Shown: positions 29,966 through 42,200 of the stretch, piece after piece
Position numbering within the stretch: the stretch's first letter is position 1
How the letters are laid out: each line of letters starts with the position of its first letter
Source: Norana najaformis
Taxonomy: Eukaryota; Annelida; Clitellata; Crassiclitellata; Hormogastridae
DNA: 64,000 nt
Assembly: GCA_964023275.1 (NCBI GenBank)
Contig: OZ029913.1
Location: 53,274,144-53,338,143, forward strand
Direction of reading: 5' to 3'
The notes under the pieces: model-generated
The model's database searches: none
Seen by the model: only the letters and a program-made list of their open reading frames with translations
What the model was told of the DNA's origin: nothing
Program-made: the position numbers and the translations under genes

Positions 29966-32840
29966 CTCTTTTTTCTTTCTTTCCGTCTCTGTGCCTGTTT
30001 CTGTGCCTGTCTTTGGGTCTGTCTCTGTCTCTCTTATTTTTCGAATATCTGCTTTCCTTTCTCTCAGCTTCCCTCTCTTCCTCCGTCGCTTTCTCACTCC
30101 AACGCTCACCCCTCCTTCCTTCCTTCCTTCCTCCTTCCTTCCTTCCTTCCTTCCTTTCTTCCTTCCTTCCTTCCTTTCCTTCCCTCCCTCCCCCTTCCAC
30201 CCTCTTTCCTGCATTCCTAGCTGCCTGCTTCCAGTTCCTCCTTGTCAATGAAAAGCAGGTGGTTCGTCTTTAACTCGACTCTTGCTGACCGTGTCTTGTG
30301 GCGTCACTCGCTCCGTCCATAAACTGTTTATTTTGACGCGAGAGGCCGAGAGTGCAAAGCCCTGTCTCCAAAAAGCAATCTGACACACCACCACGACGAG
30401 AGACGCAGCAGCAGCAGCAGTAGCAGCAGCAGCATCAGCAGCTGGGCAGCTGCCATACGACGCATTGGTACCGACATCAGACCCTCTCCGCTGGAGAACC
30501 ACTGGAAACACGAACCGACATCACACGCCGGCGCCGTCTCACAGGTTTCCTGCGCAACCGACATCCCCAAGCACAGTAATCGTGGCCTCCATCTCAGCCT
30601 CTCAGGCAGCGGTGCCCTACGCACAGGATGCATGGCACCCGAGGGGTACGCGGCTATAGCGCCGGTCTCGACCCAACGGCCGACGAGGGCTGGTTGGCTG
30701 CTGTGTGGTGTCTTTCCAGTTAGTCTCAAGCGTAAGCGGAAGCGCCGATTAAAATCGACCGAACTGCAATTCATCTCAATTCCAGGGCAATTAATCCCAT
30801 TCAGATAAGTGCGTTGGCCTTTTACGGTGCTATGCATGTGGAACCACGCGCGTCACGAATGGCCCGTTTGGTACCAGCATCGTACTATTGAACCATTACA
30901 TACAGCATAAAGATATCATATAAGATATAAGTCAGTATATAAATATATCCTTAACGATGACAATAAAATATATCTTGTATGTATATATGCTAGCCACACA
31001 TTATTAGTAGTGTTATTGCTATAATATTTGTAGACTACGTATTTGTTCTTTATTTATGGAACTTAAATAGTAGAGACGGCAGGAGTAGCATAGAGAGGAG
31101 TCTGCTTGGATTAAGAAGCTTTCATGCTTCGGGCATGTGCTACGAAAGAGTGGAGACTGTTTATAGAAAGAGATCATCCAAGGCACAATTTCTGGATCTC
31201 GAGCTCGGGGAAGACCCAAGACGACATGGATCGATAACATCAAGTCGTGGACTGAATTCTCGTTTGATCAGTTATCACCGGAGACAACGGACAGAAGCAG
31301 ATGGCACAAAATTGTCCGTGGTGTAGCCAATTTTCGGCTCGAGTACGGTTGCAGACAACACAACAGTTGGTGACGACCTCGCATCTTCGCGAAGCCTTAT
31401 CTGGATTGGTTTTTATGAGCTGTGTCCAAGGAGTGGCAGTAGAGGGCGCTCAGCAGGTAACGATTAGTTCCATTCAGGTTGGCGCTGGGCATTTTTTACA
31501 TGAAATTTCCGTTTGGCTCATCGACTTTGCGTTGTTCAACTGCAGACGACATCTTCTGTTGGATGATCTCTTTCTCTAAAGTACAGTCACTACTGCTGGA
31601 GCCCTTTTCAACACGTAACTGTTCTCATAGCACAGTCACTGCTTCAGGCGTAATAACCAGACACGTTTACATCGTTTACTCCGCCACTGCCTTGTTTGGG
31701 GGTAGTGCCAGTCCCAAGCCTGAATAAAGGAGGAGGGCGACGGCAACGGCCTTTGATGCCATAAGCTGTAGTTAAACTGAGGAACTACTACTATCGACAG
31801 ACATACAGACAAACAGAAGGATAGAAGATCAGATACAGACAAGAAGAAAGAGAGAAGACCAGATACAGACAAACAGAAAGAGAGAAGGACAGATACAGAC
31901 AAGAACAAAGAGAGAAGACCAGATACAGACAAACAGAAAGAGAGAAGGACAGATACAGACAAACAGAAGGATAGAAGACCAGATACAGACAAACAGAAGG
32001 ATAGAAGACCAGATACAGACAAACAGAAAGAGAGAAGGACAGATACAGACAAGAAGAAAGAGAGAAGGCCAGATACAGACAAACAGAAAGAGAGAAGACC
32101 AGATACAGACAAGAACAAAGAGAGAAGACCAGATACAGACAAACAGAAAGAGAGAAGGACAGATACAGACAAACAGAAGGATAGAAGACCAGATACAGAC
32201 AAACAGAAAGAGAGAAGGACAGATACAGACAAGCAGAAAGAGAGAAGGACAGATACAGACAAACAGAAGGATAGAAGACCAGATACAGACAAACAGAAAG
32301 AGAGAAGGACAGATACAGACAAACAGAAAGAGAGAAGGACAGATACAGACAAGCAGAAAGAGAGAAGGACAGTTACAGACAAGAAGAAAGAGAGAAGGCC
32401 AGACACAGACAAACAGAAAGAGAGAATGCCAGGCACAGACAACTGAAAGAGAGAAGGCCAGATACAGACAAACAGAAGGAGAAAAGGCCAGACACAGACA
32501 AACAGAAAGAGAGTAGGCCAGACACAGACAAACAGAAAGAGAGAGAAGGCCAGAGTCCATGTGGAGAAAGAGATACTGATGGAGACAAAGAGACAGAACA
32601 AGAATGTAGCGTATGCGTAATAGTAGATGTTGTTGATAAGCTTGTATACGCCTATTTAGGCTTATGAAACGAAAAAGATTATCGTCTAGGGGTGAGGGCT
32701 ATACTTACCGAAGTTGGCTTTGCACAAATTATTCAAAATGGTGTCGTATGAATCCGTTCTAGAGCAGGCGGGGCAGATGCCGACATCATCAGCTGTAAGA
32801 CAAAGGAAATATATCTGTATATATGGGCCTGTTAATAGGC

Positions 32841-32930
<90 letters not shown>

Positions 32931-33185
32931 CAACCACCACCATCATCATCACCTGTCATCATCATCATCATCACCTGTCATCATCATCATCATCATCTGT
33001 CGTCGTCGTCATCATCATCATCATCATCTGTCATCATCATCATCATCTGTCATCATCATCATCATCATCTGTCATCATCATCATCATCATCATCACAACC
33101 ACCACCACCACCGCCGCCATCATCATCATCATTTGTCATCACCGTCATCATCATCATCATCTGTCATCATCATCATCATCATCTG

Positions 33186-33217
<32 letters not shown>

Positions 33218-36200
33218 TGTCATCATCATATCATCGTCATCAGTAAATGACTCCAGCCATTTGGCTGCAATGGGTGCGAATAAATGCTCTCAATTCGCTC
33301 TGGTCATTTGCTAACTTTAGTGATATCTATTATTTAGTTGAAGTCTTATTATGTTTTAAGTTATACTGTCTATCCATCGTATCCATGATCTCCTGCTTGT
33401 TTCTCTTTTCTTAGATCCTTCGAGTCTTGTTTCCTGCGAATTTTGTGGTATTCAGTCAGTTGGCTTTCTTTCCACATGGGACCAAAACCATCGGAGTCTT
33501 CGCTCAACGATTTTATCCAGCAGAGATGTTTCCATCTCCAAGGACCTTGTTTTTTCATCAATTCTCTTCTCATTCCTGACTCTCAGATCTCGACCTGGAA
33601 CCGAAGCCTTCTTGCCTATCGATTTTGTTTTGACTGAGCGTTTGTGAATAAGCTGGTTCCCGTGACTTATAGTAACCTAAAGACTTACAAGATACAGGAT
33701 TCCATATCGATCAACGCATTAGTTCTACAAAAGGTATCAAGATAGTACTTAATTTATTCCACGGTCGGTTTCGCGATTGTCTAGTGGTTTGCATGCTGGA
33801 CTGTCAAATCAGAAGACGGTGGTTCAAATCCCTCAGAGGCAGAAAGATGTTTCTACCTGCACTCCTCAGCTATAAAATGAGTACACTGGCCACACAATGA
33901 CGATGTGAAGAATAAACTGCAAGGGAAAGGACTGGCATTCCGGTCTCGTATTCCGAGTCTAAGAAAGTGGAGTCGCTAGCGTTTCATGCCCAAGATTGCT
34001 TTTCAGAGTTAGCCTAAGGAACTGCCCTTGTTTCATCTTCTTCTGTATTATCTTGCATACGTTACACTCATTATAACTCAGCTCACGTTACATTCCATTC
34101 TTTTACAAGGATAGATTCCTTAGACAGCCGTATTCACAGCAGCCTTTAAAATGCGCTGTACAAAATCCCAGACAAACACTTTACCATACTCACATACACA
34201 TCATACATACATAATTACATAATTAGTCAATTATATACATACATAATTACATAATACACACGTACATACATACATACAAACATAAATACACACATGCTTG
34301 CATGATTACATACATATATACATACTTAATTACATATATATATGCATACATACATACATGATTACATATTTAGTTAATTACATGCATACATAATTACATA
34401 CCTACACACGAACATACATACATACAAACATAAATACATATATGCATGCATAATTACATAAGTACATACATAATTACATAATTAGTTAATTACATACATA
34501 CCTACATACATACACATATACATACATACATATACATATACATACATACCTTACCTTACCTGACGAGTTAGATTTAGATTAATCGGCTGACCGACAGACT
34601 GACAACCCAACTAACAGACCACTCAACCGGCCATCCGCCCGTATAAGCAGTAGATCTCTTTCTCGAGTCAGCTGCATGGGATGCTCTACTGTAACACGTG
34701 TTTGATGAATGTCTTGTTTACTTGAGCATACAGTAAATAGTAAACGACGACGAGAACAAAGGGACCGAAGTGAAGTGGACGCTGAAGGGAATCAAACGGA
34801 ATCTGTTTATAGTTCAGTTGTTCATGTTTAACCCGTGTCTGTTAAATATTAGTCACGTGAATCGTACATCATTTTTGTCCACATTTGCGTTCTAATGGCA
34901 TAGACTTGTAGAATCTTCTTCTTTGTCGGGTGGTTCTCTGCCCTCGGGCAGGTTCAAATGTCCGATGACGTCACTCCTCTCGGTGCTGAGCTTCTTCTTT
35001 CAGTCTGTTGTATCCGTCCGTCATCATTCAGTCCAGCAGCATCTGTCTGGGTCTTCCTCTTGTCTTCCTCCCCTCCATTCTGCCCTCAGTGACGGTTCTC
35101 AAGAGTGAGTCCCCTCTCAATATGTGAGCAATTCAATTTCTGTCGCCTCCTTATTGTAGTTATCATAGAGCTTTCTTCTCCGACTCTTTTCAGCACCTCC
35201 TCCTTTGTTATGTGCTCCATCCATCTAACTTTTTCCATCCTGCGACAAAAATCCACATTTCGAAGGCCTCCAATCTCTTGAAGTCCTCCTTTCTTATGGT
35301 CCATGCTTCGGATCCATACAACACCACGCTCCATCTCAGAGCTTTAATCATTCGTTTCTGTAAGTTCTTGTTCACGTTTCCTTTCAGTAACTCATTTTGT
35401 TTTAAGAATGCGTCTTTGTCGAATGTTACCCATCTTATAATTTCCGTGTGGCATTTTGCAACTTGCGTGACGACGATCCTCAGATCCTCCTTCGTCTGTG
35501 ATCTTTAACTTGTTCTATTTCCTCTCCACTGATGTTTACCATCACGAGCGTTTCTTCTCCTTTGCTTATCCTCACGACCTTTGTCCTTTTGATGCTTATT
35601 TTCATACCATACTTGATTGATATGGTGTGCAGATGGTCCATCATTCTTTGCAGACCCTTCTGGCTACCCGACAACATCCTTTGGTCTTTGCGAATCTTAA
35701 AGCCTTTACCAGTCTGCCTCCGACCTTTATTCCTTCTTTCACATCTTACTAGTGCCTCTCGGTTAAGCTCTTCTATGTAGATGTTGAAGACTGTACATTG
35801 TCATGTGCCAAATATACACAGATATCAAATGCGTTTATAGAGGGAGATGGAGATGCATGAGCAGAGGCAGGCTCAGAGACATACACAGACAAAGCCATAG
35901 ATGCAGAAGCGGCCCTCAGCTCTTTTGTGTGTTACTTAAAATGCGCTGTAGTGTCTGGATAACTAATCAACAGAGGCAGACATAGAAGCAGAGGCAGACC
36001 GAGATACAGAGGTACACACAGACATATAGGCAGACCCAGAGACAGTCCTATGCAGAGTGCAATGTACTGTAGCGATCAGTCGTTATTTCACGGTCCAATG
36101 CGCGCGTTTGTTGGTCTCTAAGTCCGATGAGATTCGTATAACATCAGGCGATGCTGCAGCGCCCCAACCGCCATTGCTGGTCATGATGACCTCTTCCCAG

Positions 36201-39200
36201 TGACGGATTTAGCTACAGGGGTGGCGGGGAGCGGTTCGCTCCCCCACCGCTCTTGGTTATCTGCCGGCGCCCCTCAGACAAGACCCATGTATGGTGGACT
36301 GCCAGAATTTAGCGTCCCTCTGGAAATGCTCTTGCCCCTACGCCAGCAATCATGGAGCCACTGCTGTTTCTTCCCGATAATTTATGGAGCTCCTTTCCCC
36401 TTTCCGCAAACCAGTCGTCGTCGTCATCGTCGTCTTCTCGGGGTCAGAGTAATAAAGGTCCGTTTTGTATGGTCGACTACACTTCACGGTTCGAGTGGAC
36501 GCACATTTCGTCTGTGATCGGCTTTTATCTCTGAGAGTTCCCGATTGATGCACTGAAATCGATATAACTCCGCATCTGCGCCAAACTGATATCGCCATCC
36601 ACGACATAAATACACACTGGCGTCTCCAGAATTGCTTGCAAGGGAGCAAGAGCATTTCCAGAGACACGTCACATTCTGGCAGTCCACCATGCACGGGTCT
36701 GGTCTGAGGGGAGCCGGCGTATAACCAAGAGGGACGCGGGGCGAACCGTCCTGGCGCCTGAGCATACATACACATATGCACACATATCTGTACATAGATG
36801 CATACTGGTATTATTCAAATGAATACAATTATATAACATTGCATAAGCAATTATTACACATTTATGGCTATTACTTATTATATTATTATGCATTAAATTT
36901 ATTATATTATTATGCATGAATGGCTATTAAAGATAAGATGATGAGACAGAGGAACGATCGCATCCCAGTTCGAGATAACAGAAGTAGAAGAAGTCAAGCG
37001 CCGACATGCAGGGGCGGAGGTATTGTGTCAAAAGAAAGTTGTATGATCGGGATTCCTGGTTTTTGGAATTGATCGAGTGCAAAGATTAGACTGAATGTAG
37101 TGTTGCCACTGGATTTGTTTTCCAACCTACGGTCCAAGTTGCGCTAAAAGAGAAGAAGGAGGAGGAAGAGAAGAAGGTAGAAGGAAAAGGAGACGGGGAG
37201 AAGGGTAGAAAAACAAGATGAAAAACAGAAAGAAGAAAAGGAGAAGAAATTAAGAGGAAGAAGAAGAAAAAGAAAAAGAAAAAAGAATAAAAAGAAGAAG
37301 AAAGAAGAAGAAAAATTAGAAGAAAAAAGAGAAGAAAAAATGGAAGAAGAAAAAGAAAAAGGGGAAGAAGAAGATGAAGAAGAAGAAGAAAAAGGAGAAG
37401 GAGAAGAAGGAGAAGGAGGAGGAGGAGGAGATGGAGAAGGAGAAGGAGAAGAAGAAAAAGAAGAAGAAAAAGAAGAAGAAAAAGAAGAAGAAAAAGAAGA
37501 AGATTGCCACTTTATTTTCTTTCCCCGGGAGGGATGAGGGCGCGTGATCTTCCAAAAAACAGTGTGCGGCCAATGTACTCATTGTGTTGCTGAGGTCGCT
37601 AAATTTCGAAATTGATCTATGTTTCTGTCCTGGCTGAGATTTAAGTTGATTCAAGTTGCACTTAGCTTATCATCAATTTAAGCATGCAATCCACATGCAT
37701 GTGCATTTATGCATACCTAATGCATTATGCGTACACCTACGTATAGGTTTTCTTATGTGATGTATATACACATAATATATGAGACTATAATATAACCTTA
37801 TCTTTAGGGGATCGAAAAGTCAACGTATACCAGTCACCAAGTTTCAAATAAAAGTCTAGTTTTACGCTTATGTATTGCAGTGGAATTTCCGAGTTCACTG
37901 ACTCTTGTCGGTTTTAACCTACCGGCCTATAGACCAATCTCTAGTGGAAAACATTATATTCACTTGTCGGCAACTTTTTTATCTAGCGCCGCACTGTCTC
38001 TTTGTTTCTCGTTCACTCACCGGTGCCTCGCTTCCGGCGTTATTCGTTGTGTGCATGATACGCCCACATACAAATTATTTAGACTAATATTGAAAATATA
38101 TAAAATGTAAAAAAGTTTGGAAGAGATATGTGAGTAGTTTTCCTATTGCGTTTACAACTGTGTAGCGAACAAGTGGTTTTGCAATGTAGAAAACATATAG
38201 ACCAATGTAGCATTTGACCTTTTTATGGCCTGAAAAGGGGCAAGGATTATAGAAGGCTGTAGACGGTGCCTGGTCAGGGTTAACCCACATCCATATGTCT
38301 CTTTGTGCCTCTTCGTGCCTTTCTCTCGTAATGCTTTGCTCTGTGTCGAAGTCTCTTTTGTATCTCTCTCACACGTTTTCTGAGTCAGCCACTCTTTCCC
38401 CGTAGCCGTTTCCTTCCAGAATACGTGGAGGTAATTTTACTGTTAGAATTGGAACAATAAAAAGAAGAAATAAACGCTTTATCGCCGTGATCTCACCACA
38501 CCCAGGTGACTACGTTTATCTGGCACACAGGCACCACCACCACCACCACCAGCTGCTGCTTTTAAAACAAGCTCGTGTTTTGAACAATTAAAATAGTAGG
38601 CTAATTAAAATGCTTAGAAGTTATTTCAGACGATTGCATAACAGTCCAAGAGAAATTGTCCATTTGGTCACAGTGTAAAGAGGAAAAAGCATGGCTCATC
38701 GGAAAAGCTAGGAAGAGGTGGAGGAGGAATAAGAAAGAAGATGAGTAGAAAGAGGAGTAGGAAAAGGAGCAGGAGGAAAAGGATGATTAGGAGCAGGACT
38801 AAAAGAAGAATAAAAGGAATGAAAAGAGGAGGAGGAGGATAAAATAAGGAGAAGGAGGAATGAGGAGCAGGAAGAGGAGTAGGAAGATGAGCAGGAGCAG
38901 GAGCAGGACTAGGAGAAGAAGGAAAAGAAGTAGGAAGAGGAGAATGAGAAAAATGAGGAGGTCGAGGATTTGGATTAGGAGTAGAAGGAGAAGGAGGAGG
39001 AGGAGGAGTTGGATCAGGAGGAGGAGGTGAGATGGCAATATAAAAGGTTCTAAAAAGAGATTGCTAAGCCTTGCCATCGTCCTTTATCGGCTTACATGAT
39101 TGAAGCACTCTCACACGCTGTCTGACAAGGCATACACGAAGGATGCAGGGCATGTCAAAGAGGCATACAGATACAGAGAGAGACAGACAGACAGACAGAC

Positions 39201-42200
39201 GCAGACAGAAACATAGACAACAGACAGACATAGAGAGGAGATAGAGACAGAGACAGACACTCCGACAAAGACTGAGAGATAGCGAGAACGTGTGGAAAGA
39301 AGGACGAAAAACGAGGGCAAGATTTCACGACATAACAAGATATGGAATGTCGTCTGCAGCTGAGCTAAAAGAGAATCCAATAAACTGCACTCGTTGTAAA
39401 AGTCTGCTTTTGCATCTGGTTAATTTCTTTTGGCCGATCATACAACACAAGGTTGCTTACAGACTTCCGCATACACATGGTCTAGCGAGCCTTGTATAGT
39501 CTATAGACCTACAAGGCCATGTATATAAGCGCAATAAAGGTCTAATAAACGCCTAAAGCCTAGGCCATGCAATTAGTTTTCGTAGCTTCTTTTAACAGTT
39601 TAACTTCCTATGCAAAATTGAAACTGAATATTTTTGTGTAGTTAACATTTTATGAATTTAGTTTAACGATTGTGTGAAAATCCGTTGTCTGCCGGATACA
39701 AACTTTGACGCTCATTGCAGTTGAAGCTAATCGCTTAAACCCAGTTGAAGCAGAAGCTTGTATTACCGAGACGGAGCATTGCATAGGAGATCTAAGGCCC
39801 ACACACATACAGATCCGCCCTTTCAGCAACACACACACATGGATGCTTCTACACATCTAGTCTCTCCTGAAGAATTGTGTAGCGCCGTTAACGCAGTACA
39901 CGAAGCATCCGTGTGGTAGATTGAAAATGAAACTATGCTGATACGCACACTCATACTCAAACTCTGAAAGTACAAACTCATCAAGCGAGCCTATGGAAAC
40001 TTTTTAAAAATTATATCAATTCGGGACATCAGAGAACTGAAGAACTTACTGATTATTCTAGAGCCTCAAACCAGTCACAGAGAAAGCCCATCAGCCATGC
40101 ATTGTTTTCGATACAGATTTATGTAAAGCTCAGATATCCAATAATCAAACAGAAGAATTATGAGTCTACAGACTGAGCAGTAAACGGAGATAATTTGGCT
40201 AATTGATATGAGCATTCGTGCAAATTGCGACAGATTTTGAATTGTAGCTTATACGCTGATCAATATAGTGCCAGCATAAGGATTGCAGAATTTGATCAGT
40301 ATGTCATGTCCTTATATATAGGAGTTTTTCAGTAGGACTCGTGGATTTGAAGTTCTGATAGCGTATAGTTTCTGAAAATGTGTCCTTAAGCATTCATAGG
40401 AAGTAAGTTACAGTAGGCTACTCGAGTCATCTGGAAAACTAGGCATTAAAATGATTGTATCCATGTTAGGTTTCGGCTAGAGTATAAGGAGAACTGCGCA
40501 GTGACAGAAAACTGTTAATTGTCTATCGAAGTGCTGGCTATATTAGTTGTGTGTATAAATTTAGACACGGATCTATGATTACGCTTTCACTTGAAGCGAC
40601 CATCATTTGCTGCCTTTTGCATTATGAAAACGGGGCTATATAAGTCATTAGATTAGATTACAGCATAGTAGTCTATAACATGACGGTCAATGTGGCCATA
40701 CATTCATAGTTATTAGGCAAAAGTTTAAAGTGTGAGGCTTTAGGCCGCATTGAAAGTGCTTTGGTATTAGACAAATTAGTGTATGTTGGCATTCTGACAA
40801 CGATGCTTTGAAGAAGTGTACCAGGAGGTCAGTGGGTCGAGTATCCGCGCTGGAGCTGGTGAAAGAAATATGCTGAGAGGAAGGGTCGCTTAGATTTGGG
40901 GAATATTTCCAGAATGAAGCGTCAATCCCAGGAGGACTGCTGCCTGGAGGAAATCCAATTCGCTTAAGAATCAGATAAGTGTAGTCCGCTCGTACCTACC
41001 GAAGTTAGAGAGTCTAATGAGTTTATGGCGCCTTGATAGCAGTATCAATGGCACTAGGGATCAGACGATAGCGCAGATGAAACTAACGATGGCAATGAAG
41101 TCTTAGCGATTACATTAACTAACTTTGACCATCTGCAGTTGAAGCAGGATTCTCTAGTCAACGAACCATGTTGAAATATCTCATGCTAAGCACAAGCCTG
41201 GCCGTTGTAATTGTAATTTAAAATTTATAAAGCGCCTCTTAGAGGATAAACTCAACAGAGGCGCTCCCAACCCGAACAAATAAAACCACTATTAAACAGT
41301 ACAGTCTTCAGGCGCTTGCGGAACCCTGAGAAGGGGAGGGAGAGGAGTTCGAGTCGCAGTTCGAGAGAGAGACGGTTCCAGCATGTGGGACCAACGTAGG
41401 CTAGGCTTCTGGACTGGGCCGTTGCAGTTCGCATGCGAGGGACAAACAGGAGATCCTGTGTGGCCAAGCGAAGGGAGCTACGGCCAGACAGCGAGGATAC
41501 CAAAGTGTACTAGGTAAAGGGGGCAGAGCCAGCAACACAGTCTCGCGTAGAGAGTAAGGATCTTTAAAAAGACACGCTGCTGTATGGGAAGCCAGTGCAG
41601 AGTGTCTCGAATATAGGACGAGATGTGGTCATATCTGGGAATGCCCCGATGAGACGAACTGCGGAGTTCAGCACAGACTGAAGCTTACCAGTGTTGTCAA
41701 GCAATAGGCCAGTGAAGATGGCATTACCAAAGTCAACCATAGCGCAATGTTCTGCAGATCAGATTCTGTGTTGTAATCTAGTGTAATCTAATGTAAATGT
41801 ATAGGTTTTATATAGCAACCATATGGCCTCGACCCTGCTCATTTTGCAATAAATTTATCGGGTGAGATCCTTCACCACCGCTGCCCGTTTGAATGGGCGC
41901 CACGCCATTTAAGGTTCCCGTGCACGGACCGTACTAGCCCGAGATTTAAATCTCTTAAATAACCCACGACCGGGACGCGAACCTGGGATCCTCATATAAT
42001 GACTTATATAGCGCCGTTTTCATTATGCGCAAGGCTTCAATCGAAGGTTGCTTCAAGTGAAACCGTAGTCGTGGAGACTGTAAATCCGTTAGGGAAGCCT
42101 GGTCAAATCCAACAGGTGTTAAAGACAATATTCATCAACTAGCATACCACTGAGGTGTCGCACACGTACTTCGACAAAGCGACCTGTGTTCTATATACAG

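Noticed and set aside
29665-30273. 202-codon Ser/Leu-rich frame and Arg/Glu/Lys-rich frames opposite
   Set aside because: Polypyrimidine microsatellite block in SFRP intron 2.
30328-30837. 169-codon - strand frame with Arg-rich and Leu-rich ends
   Set aside because: Crosses the (CAG)n repeat, no domain recognised, lies in SFRP intron 2. Kept out for lack of support.
31636-32601. 321-codon open frame on the - strand (and a 243-codon one in another frame)
   Set aside because: Produced by the 30-bp minisatellite, whose length is a multiple of three; the product is a pure repeat of SFCLSVSVLL-like units.
32714-33314. Ile/Ser/His and Met/Asp homopolymer-like frames
   Set aside because: Translation of the (ATC)n microsatellite. 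Only 32709-32792 on the - strand is coding (SFRP exon 2).
33777-33842. Possible functional tRNA gene
   Set aside because: A- and B-box-like blocks are present but the arms do not pair well, and the segment continues into a body shared with 58350-58690, so it is a SINE head.
37316-37654. Glu/Lys and Phe-rich frames
   Set aside because: GAA/GGA purine tract.
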